From the NCBI RefSeq assembly GCF_013349955.1, contig NZ_JABVXC010000012.1:62001-126000 (forward strand): a stretch of DNA of 64,000 nt. The letters run 5' to 3'. Origin of the DNA: Onishia taeanensis. Its GTDB lineage: Bacteria; Pseudomonadota; Gammaproteobacteria; Pseudomonadales; Halomonadaceae. The position numbers were made by a program, and so were the translations under genes. Under the pieces are notes generated by a model. That model ran no database searches. It was not told the origin of the DNA and saw nothing but the letters and a program-made list of their open reading frames with translations. Below, one piece after another: positions 50,780-64,000 of this stretch (its first letter is position 1; every line of letters starts with the position of its first letter).

Positions 50780-51250
50780 TTAGAAGCGGTAGTGCGAGAA
50801 GGCCTTGTTGGCCTCCGCCATGCGGTGCACGTCTTCGCGCTTCTTCACAGCGGCGCCCTTGCCTTCAGCGGCATCGAGCATCTCACCGGCCAAACGCTGC
50901 ACCATGGTCTTTTCACCACGGTTACGGGCAGCATCGGCCAGCCAGCGCATGGCCAGCGCCTGACGACGCGAGGGACGCACTTCCACGGGCACCTGGTAGG
51001 TAGCACCACCGACACGACGAGATTTTACCTCGACCATGGGCTGAATGGTTTCCAGCGCCTTGTCGAAGATCTCCAGCGGGTCATCATTGTTGCGCTCGGA
51101 CACGCGGTCCAGGGCGCCATAGACGATACGTTCAGCTACAGACTTTTTGCCGCTGATCATGAGGTGGTTCATGAACTTTGCCAGGCGCTCGCTTCCGAAC
51201 TTCGGATCCGGGAGGATTTCGCGCTTCGCAGCAACTCTTCTTCTAGGCAT
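50780..51250 (-). CDS. rpsG: 30S ribosomal protein S7
   Basis: S7 has 156 residues and starts assembly of the 30S head. [20 protein letters not shown] opens it. The 131-bp spacer from rpsL is the region where S7 represses the str operon in E. coli; the equivalent fold was not verified here. The C-terminus ends [11 protein letters not shown]. Confidence 0.98.
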   Translation of the reverse strand: MPRRRVAAKREILPDPKFGSERLAKFMNHLMISGKKSVAERIVYGALDRVSERNNDDPLEIFDKALETIQPMVEVKSRRVGGATYQVPVEVRPSRRQALAMRWLADAARNRGEKTMVQRLAGEMLDAAEGKGAAVKKREDVHRMAEANKAFSHYRF

Positions 51251-51381
51251 GATAAGCCCTCAAAACTAAGGGGTCCTTCAGGTAAACCCGAGACTGATAC
51301 AGGACTTGCCTGCAACGCTCGACCTTACTCTTATCAGACCGATGCAATATGGTATGGCGGTTCCGGCGGCGTACGAGTCGC

Positions 51382-51756
51382 TTAGGACTTCGGACGCTTG
51401 GTGCCGTACTTGGAACGGCCCTGCTTACGGTTCTGGACACCGGAGGTGTCGAGAGCGCCGCGAACGGTGTGATAACGCACACCCGGCAAGTCCTTCACTC
51501 GGCCGCCGCGAATCAGCACGACAGAGTGTTCCTGCAGGTTGTGACCTTCACCACCGATGTAGGAAGACACTTCATACCCATTAGTCAGACGAACGCGGCA
51601 CACCTTACGCAGTGCGGAGTTCGGCTTCTTCGGGGTAGTGGTGTAAACGCGGGTGCAAACCCCGCGACGTTGCGGGCAGGCCTGCAGCGCCGGGACGTCG
51701 CTCTTGACGACGGGGCGCTTGCGCGGCTTGCGCACTAGCTGGTTAATAGTTGCCAT
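51382..51756 (-). CDS. rpsL: 30S ribosomal protein S12
   Basis: S12 has 124 residues, as in E. coli. Streptomycin-sensitive residues are present: Lys in [12 protein letters not shown] and in [17 protein letters not shown], where the Asp is the methylthiolated residue of E. coli. The frame runs to 51828, but [13 protein letters not shown] at 51756 is the family start. It is the first gene of the str operon. Confidence 0.98.
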   Translation of the reverse strand: MATINQLVRKPRKRPVVKSDVPALQACPQRRGVCTRVYTTTPKKPNSALRKVCRVRLTNGYEVSSYIGGEGHNLQEHSVVLIRGGRVKDLPGVRYHTVRGALDTSGVQNRKQGRSKYGTKRPKS

Positions 51757-51837
51757 GGTCTGTAGCTGACTCCAATGATTGCCTTGGCCATTCGTTAGCG
51801 AGCGCGGGCGTACCCACCCCACTTTCAAAGGCTGCGC

Positions 51838-51867
51838 ATTCTACTGTCTCGGAGCGATCCGCGTCAA
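51838..51867 (-). promoter_or_regulatory. promoter of the str operon (rpsL)
   Basis: On the minus strand TTGACG (51867-51862) and TAGAAT (51843-51838) are 18 bp apart, 81 bp before rpsL. The -35 overlaps the base of the hairpin that ends the rpoBC transcript. Confidence 0.8.
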
Positions 51868-51893
51868 GGCCGACGCCATATGGCGCCGGCCTT
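51866..51893 (-). terminator. hairpin terminator after rpoC, fused to the rpsL -35 box
   Basis: A 12-bp stem with one G-U type pair (AAGGCCGACGCC and GGCGCCGGCCTT, ATAT loop) lies 13 bp after the rpoC stop. The T-run is short, and its last bases form the TTGACG of the next promoter. Confidence 0.65.
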
Positions 51894-51906
51894 GAGCTGG
51901 CTCCGG

Positions 51907-56124
<4,218 letters not shown>

Positions 56125-56153
56125 AGGTCGGCTCCGTTGCGGAGTTGTCATAG

Positions 56154-56181
56154 GCGGGGGCGGCGTGCTGCCCGCCCCCGC
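56154..56181 (-). other. GC-rich hairpin in the rpoB-rpoC spacer
   Basis: A perfect 10-bp stem (GCGGGGGCGG and CCGCCCCCGC) with an 8-base loop sits in the 120-bp spacer. No T-run follows, so it is more likely an mRNA processing or stability element than a terminator. Confidence 0.6.
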
Positions 56182-56244
56182 GGACCATCTTTCTCGAGCA
56201 CTGTCGTGAGTACTGTCGCCAGTACTGACTCAAGTCCCGGGTGC

Positions 56245-60321
<4,077 letters not shown>

Positions 60322-60371
60322 CTGTATTCCCCAGCTTGTTCACCATGGGTGACCGATGCGTGTCGGCGCCA

Positions 60372-60395
60372 CCTGACGGGATGGGTCCCGTCAGG
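60372..60395 (-). other. perfect hairpin in the rpoB leader, possible RNase III site
   Basis: CCTGACGGGA and TCCCGTCAGG form a 10-bp stem with TGGG loop 51-74 bp before the rpoB start. E. coli has an RNase III processing site in the same spacer; cleavage here is inferred. Confidence 0.5.
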
Positions 60396-60480
60396 CGCTG
60401 ACGGCAAGCCCCCTCATGGAAGCTCGCCGTCGGAATTCGGCTAGCGGCGTCGCCTGAATGCGAGCAGCTAGTAACAACAG

Positions 60481-60514
60481 AAAAAGGCCGGTAGCGGGAA
60501 GCCCGCCACCAGCC
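60481..60514 (-). terminator. attenuator between rplL and rpoB
   Basis: A 13-bp GC stem (60486-60498 with 60502-60514, three-base loop, one mismatched or wobble pair or two) is followed on the minus strand by TTTTT. As rpoB has no strong promoter of its own here, partial termination would set the ratio of ribosomal protein to polymerase, as in E. coli. Confidence 0.8.
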
Positions 60515-60554
60515 GTGGAAGCTTACGCAGCGCGTGAAGCCATGGGCACAAGGA

Positions 60555-60932
60555 TTACTTGAGCTCCACGCTCGCGCCGGCTTCTTCCAGCTTCTTCTTC
60601 GCTTCTTCGGCGTCGTCCTTGGACATCGCTTCCTTGATGGTCGCCGGCGCGCCGTCGACGGCACCCTTGGCTTCCTTCAGGCCGAGACCAGTGATCTCGC
60701 GGACGGCCTTGATGACGTTGACCTTCTTGTCGCCAGCGCCGGTCAGCACCAGGTCAAATTCAGTCTGCTCTTCTTCAGCAGCGGCTTCACCGCCACCCGG
60801 GCCGGCGACGACGGCTGCAGCCGCGCTCACGCCGAACTTCTCTTCCATCGCTTCGATCAGCTCAGCCACTTCCATGACGGTCATGTCGGCGACGGCGTTG
60901 ATGATGTCTTCTTGGGTAAGTGCCATGTTCAA
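60555..60932 (-). CDS. rplL: 50S ribosomal protein L7/L12
   Basis: L7/L12 has 125 residues: an N-terminal dimer domain ([32 protein letters not shown], in parts), an Ala/Gly-rich hinge (about 38-55) and a C-terminal factor-binding domain ([21 protein letters not shown]). It forms the stalk on L10. Confidence 0.98.
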   Translation of the reverse strand: MNMALTQEDIINAVADMTVMEVAELIEAMEEKFGVSAAAAVVAGPGGGEAAAEEEQTEFDLVLTGAGDKKVNVIKAVREITGLGLKEAKGAVDGAPATIKEAMSKDDAEEAKKKLEEAGASVELK

Positions 60933-61018
60933 TTTCCTAGACTTTGCGGAGCCTCGGCCAGGGGACCAAGTGCTCGTGATTCAATGGTCGGTTCAGGCTA
61001 CCTGGAGAAGCGGGCCAA

Positions 61019-61525
61019 TCAGGCAGCGGCCGCTTCTTCCTTCTGGTCGCGCAATGCCGCGAGAGTACGAACCAGCTTGCCGGCAGAAGCTTCCTTCATG
61101 ACGGACATCAGCTTGGCGATCGCTTCATCGTGTGTCGGCAGCGTGGCCAGACGGTCAAGATCGGAAGCCGGGATGAACTCGCCTTCGTATGCCAGCGCCT
61201 TGACTTCGAAGTCCTTCTGACCCTTGGCGAACTCCTTGAACAGACGGGCTGCAGCGCCCGGGTGCTCGTAGGAGAAGGCCAACAGTGTCGGACCTGAGAA
61301 AGTCTCATCCAGAATCTCCCAGGGAGTTCCGGACAGAGCGCGGCGTGCCAGGGTGTTGCGAACAACACGAATCTGCACACCATTCTCGCGCGCCTGCTTA
61401 CGCAGGCTGGTCATGGCACTAACGTCCACGCCGCGAGAATCGGCAACTACGACGGAGAGAGCGTCCTTAGCGGCCTCACTGACCTCGGCAACAATTGCCT
61501 TCTTGCCTTCGAGAGCTAGTGGCAC
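61019..61525 (-). CDS. rplJ: 50S ribosomal protein L10
   Basis: L10 has about 168 residues from GTG at 61525 (reading [20 protein letters not shown]); another GTG at 61534 is too close to the AAGGAG site to be used. [30 protein letters not shown] (in parts) is the signature, and a C-terminal helix binds L7/L12 dimers. L10 with L7/L12 represses its own mRNA through the leader upstream. Confidence 0.96.
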   Translation of the reverse strand: MPLALEGKKAIVAEVSEAAKDALSVVVADSRGVDVSAMTSLRKQARENGVQIRVVRNTLARRALSGTPWEILDETFSGPTLLAFSYEHPGAAARLFKEFAKGQKDFEVKALAYEGEFIPASDLDRLATLPTHDEAIAKLMSVMKEASAGKLVRTLAALRDQKEEAAAA

Positions 61526-61592
61526 AGTGATCACTCCTTCGTGCCGGGACCGAGAGGCTCACACCTCACGATTCCGGGGGTTACCATCTCTC

Positions 61593-61608
61593 CTCACCTA
61601 GTGGTGAG
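61593..61608 (-). other. small perfect hairpin in the rplJ leader
   Basis: CTCACC and GGTGAG with TAGT loop lie about 70 bp before the rplJ start, downstream of the L10 leader core. Confidence 0.5.
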
Positions 61609-61644
61609 AAGGCTTGGGTGATGGTGCACACCAGTGACTGGCGG

Positions 61645-61720
61645 CCACACCATCTGCGCAGGCTTCCCAAGGGGAGATTAAGCCGTGACTCGCATGCGAG
61701 ACACGGCACCTGCGGTCTTT
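61645..61720 (-). promoter_or_regulatory. L10 leader RNA (autoregulatory site of rplJL)
   Basis: The minus strand of the 247-bp rplA-rplJ spacer carries AAAGACCGCAGGTG, then a GCCGTG/CACGGC-type stem, TTAATCTCCCC, and GCCTGCGCAGATGGTG. This order and wording match the E. coli L10 leader (AGACCGCAGGTG, CTTAATCCCC, CTGCGTAGACGGTG) as I remember it. GCAGG pairs with CCTGC to close the L10-binding stem. The complex of L10 and L7/L12 binds there and blocks translation. Confidence 0.8.
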
Positions 61721-61781
61721 GACGGTGCCCCGGACTCCACGAGGAAGGACGGGGACCGCAAAGTATCTTTGGCTGCGCCGA

Positions 61782-62474
61782 TCACGCGTAAGCGGAATGA
61801 TCGACGGTCAGACCCGGGCCCATGGTGGTGGACAGGGTCAGTTTCTTGAAATACACACCCTTGGAGGTGCTGGGCTTGAGGCGCTTGAGGTCAGCGACCA
61901 GCGCTTCAAGGTTGCCGCGGATATCGTCAGCGGCGAAATCCACTTTACCCAGGGTGGTATGAATGATGCCGTTCTTGTCGGTACGGAAACGCACCTGACC
62001 CGCCTTGGCGTTCTTGACCGCGGTGGCGACGTCCGGCGTCACGGTGCCGACCTTCGGGTTCGGCATCAGGCCACGCGGGCCGAGGATCTGACCCAGCTGA
62101 CCGACGACGCGCATGGCGTCCGGCGAGGCGATGACCACGTCAAAGTCGAGCTGGCCTTTCTTGACCTGCTCGGCCAGGTCGTCCATGCCAACGATGTCGG
62201 CACCGGCTTCCTTGGCAGCATCAACGTTGGCGCCCTGGGTAAAGACGGCGACGCGCACGTCTTTGCCAGTGCCGTTGGGCATGACGGTAGCACCACGCAC
62301 AACCTGGTCGGATTTACGCGGATCGACGCCCAGATTGATGGCAACGTCGAGAGATTCCTTGAAGTTGACGGTGGACAGCTCGCTGAGCAGTGCCACGGCT
62401 TCATCCAGGGTGTAGACCTTGGACGCGTCAACCTGCTCTTTGATCTTCAGAGCGCGCTTGGACAGTTTAGCCAT
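61782..62474 (-). CDS. rplA: 50S ribosomal protein L1
   Basis: L1 has 230 residues and forms the movable L1 stalk. [20 protein letters not shown] opens it; [19 protein letters not shown] is the RNA-binding signature. In enterobacteria L1 represses rplKA by binding near the rplK start. It lies 2 bp after rplK. Confidence 0.98.
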   Translation of the reverse strand: MAKLSKRALKIKEQVDASKVYTLDEAVALLSELSTVNFKESLDVAINLGVDPRKSDQVVRGATVMPNGTGKDVRVAVFTQGANVDAAKEAGADIVGMDDLAEQVKKGQLDFDVVIASPDAMRVVGQLGQILGPRGLMPNPKVGTVTPDVATAVKNAKAGQVRFRTDKNGIIHTTLGKVDFAADDIRGNLEALVADLKRLKPSTSKGVYFKKLTLSTTMGPGLTVDHSAYA

Positions 62475-62476
62475 GA

Positions 62477-62908
62477 TCAGAGACCCTCCACGTTGAGGCC
62501 CATGCTACGGGCGCTACCGGCAATGGTGCGCACCGCGGCGTCAAGATCAGCAGCCGTCAGATCCGGCTCCTTGGTCTTGGCGATCTCTTCGAGCTGGTCG
62601 CGAGTCACGGTGCCGACCTTCTTCTTGTTCGGCTCACCAGAGCCGGACTTGATGCCAGCGGCCTTCTTCAGCAGGACAGCCGCGGGCGGCGTCTTGGTGA
62701 TGAAGGTGAAGCTGCGGTCGGAATAGACGGTGATAACGACCGGCGTCGGCAGGCCCGGCTCGATATCTTGGGTCTCGGCGTTGAACGCCTTGCAGAACTC
62801 CATGATATTGACGCCGTGCTGACCCAGCGCGGGGCCCACGGGGGGACTCGGGTTAGCTTTACCAGCTGCAACCTGCAGCTTGATGTAAGCCTGTACTTTC
62901 TTGGCCAT
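62477..62908 (-). CDS. rplK: 50S ribosomal protein L11
   Basis: L11 has 143 residues and binds the GTPase-associated centre; it is needed for RelA activation. The proline-rich N-terminal segment is [29 protein letters not shown] (in parts), a target of thiostrepton-type drugs. The 121-bp spacer before it separates it from nusG; no convincing promoter was found there. Confidence 0.98.
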   Translation of the reverse strand: MAKKVQAYIKLQVAAGKANPSPPVGPALGQHGVNIMEFCKAFNAETQDIEPGLPTPVVITVYSDRSFTFITKTPPAAVLLKKAAGIKSGSGEPNKKKVGTVTRDQLEEIAKTKEPDLTAADLDAAVRTIAGSARSMGLNVEGL

Positions 62909-63029
62909 GATAGGACTCCAATTGGGTGCTAGCGCCTTGCGGCTCCCCGGTTGAATGGCCGCCTCGACGGCCTGACTACTTCTGACTGGCGCTCGATCTT
63001 ACTACTCGATCACGCCTCCGGGCCGAGAC

Positions 63030-63563
63030 TCAGTCCTTCTCGACCTGGGAAAATTCGAGTTCGACAGGGGTCGCACGTCCAAAGATCAGCACGCTAACCT
63101 GAACGCGACTCTTGTCGTAATTGACCTCTTCGACCACACCATTGAAGTCGGCGAAGGGGCCATCGATAACGCGCACGGACTGACCCGGCTCGAAGACTGT
63201 CTTCGGCCGTGGCTTGTCGGTGCCGTCCTGAACGCGACGCAGAATGGCATCGGCTTCTTTCTGACTGATCGGCGCCGGCTTTTCTTTCGTGCCACCGATA
63301 AAACCGAGAACGCGCGGTGTCTCGTTGACCAGATGCCAGGTTGCGTCGTCCATCTCCATCTCGACCAGCACGTAGCCGGGATAGAACTTGCGCTCACTCT
63401 TGCGGCGCTTGCCGTCGCGCATCTCGACCACTTCTTCGGTCGGCACCAGAATCTCGCCGAAGCGATCTTCCATGCCATACATCTTCACGCGCTCAATGAG
63501 CGAGCGCATGACATGCTTTTCGAAGCTGGAGTAGGCATGCACGACATACCAACGCTTGGACAT
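63030..63563 (-). CDS. nusG: transcription termination/antitermination protein NusG
   Basis: NusG has 177 residues: the NGN domain ([20 protein letters not shown] to about 118) that binds the polymerase clamp and a C-terminal KOW domain ([24 protein letters not shown], in parts) that binds Rho or S10. Length matches E. coli (181). It lies 8 bp after secE. Confidence 0.98.
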   Translation of the reverse strand: MSKRWYVVHAYSSFEKHVMRSLIERVKMYGMEDRFGEILVPTEEVVEMRDGKRRKSERKFYPGYVLVEMEMDDATWHLVNETPRVLGFIGGTKEKPAPISQKEADAILRRVQDGTDKPRPKTVFEPGQSVRVIDGPFADFNGVVEEVNYDKSRVQVSVLIFGRATPVELEFSQVEKD

Positions 63564-63571
63564 GGAATCTC

Positions 63572-63940
63572 CTAACCAATGACGCCGGACATCGCCCAGC
63601 CAAGAAGGGTATCAATCAGCCACAGCATCAGACCTACCACCAGCACAGCCACCATCACGATCGCAGTGGTCTGAATGGTTTCTTGGCGGGTCGGCCAGAC
63701 GACGCGCTGAATTTCCTTGCGCGCACTGCGGGCCAGCTCCAGGAGATTGCGCCCCTTGGTGGTGGTGATAGCCACACCGGCGGCAAGCGCACACAGCGCC
63801 ACGACGCCCAACACACGGTAGAGCAGCGCTTGATCGGCGAAATAGGAGTTACCGACAACGGCAACGACTACCAGAGAGACGACAACCGCCCACCTGAGCC
63901 CGTCGTGGCGCGACTCCTGCACCTCGGCGTTTTGTTTCAT
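63572..63940 (-). CDS. secE: preprotein translocase subunit SecE
   Basis: SecE has 122 residues with three membrane helices (about residues 17-35, 40-60 and 92-115), the long gammaproteobacterial form. The amphipathic segment [22 protein letters not shown] before the last helix is the essential signature that clamps SecY. AGGAG lies before the ATG. Confidence 0.97.
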   Translation of the reverse strand: MKQNAEVQESRHDGLRWAVVVSLVVVAVVGNSYFADQALLYRVLGVVALCALAAGVAITTTKGRNLLELARSARKEIQRVVWPTRQETIQTTAIVMVAVLVVGLMLWLIDTLLGWAMSGVIG

Positions 63941-63980
63941 GCGAACGAGACTCCTCAGGGTGCAGCAATCGAAACATGAA

Positions 63981-63986
63981 AGTATA
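63981..63986 (-). promoter_or_regulatory. possible -10 element of the secE operon
   Basis: TATACT on the minus strand lies about 40 bp before the secE ATG. The matching -35 would fall just beyond the window end, so this cannot be confirmed. Confidence 0.3.
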
Positions 63987-64000
63987 AGGGATATTACCAG

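Overview
The window looks like chromosomal DNA of a halophilic or marine gammaproteobacterium, most likely Halomonas or a close relative. The evidence is high GC coding sequence, a gammaproteobacterial secE-nusG-rplKAJL-rpoBC-rpsLG-fusA-tuf-S10-spc-alpha gene order, a separate fabA-fabB pair, and many products of Halomonas type. The genus is an inference from protein character; no 16S gene is present. No tRNA, rRNA, insertion sequence, prophage or CRISPR array was seen.

Positions 1-12,741 hold housekeeping and accessory genes. They are: the end of an NCS1 permease, a metallo-beta-lactamase-fold hydrolase and an aldehyde dehydrogenase (one probable catabolic operon whose start lies outside); two unrecognised small proteins; a DJ-1/PfpI protein; an aldo/keto reductase; a VOC-like protein; a DUF1439-type lipoprotein; a membrane-anchored TlpA-like thioredoxin; RapA; and a TIGR01777 epimerase.

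Positions 12,981-22,444 are the most interesting part. An FAD oxidoreductase and a CbiX-like chelatase precede a tightly packed operon: MerR regulator (LitR/CarH type without the B12 ligand residues), DNA photolyase, NTF2-like protein, short-chain dehydrogenase, FAD amine-oxidase-like protein, DUF1365, Cfa-like methyltransferase and DUF2878. The last five genes overlap by 4 bp at each junction. TTGTAYAAYAT direct repeats cover the -35 and -10 of the operon promoter. I read this as a light or singlet-oxygen response system that repairs DNA and modifies membrane lipids. The methyltransferase has lost two residues of the bicarbonate site of classical cyclopropane synthases, so its product may not be a cyclopropane.

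Positions 22,502-33,305 hold a PAS-GGDEF-EAL protein, fabA-fabB, plsC with a degenerate RmlD-like partner, ssb, a YajR-like MFS transporter and uvrA. A heptamer tandem repeat lies after uvrA.

Positions 33,421-63,940, all on the minus strand, are the transcription/translation supercluster. In transcription order it is secE-nusG-rplKAJL-rpoBC, rpsL-rpsG-fusA-tuf, the S10 operon, the spc operon with secY and rpmJ, and the alpha operon ending at rplQ. Strong sigma70 promoters precede rpsL, rpsJ and rpsM. An L10 leader RNA, an attenuator before rpoB, and terminators after rpoC, tuf and rplQ are visible. A long, apparently structured spacer separates rpsJ from rplC.
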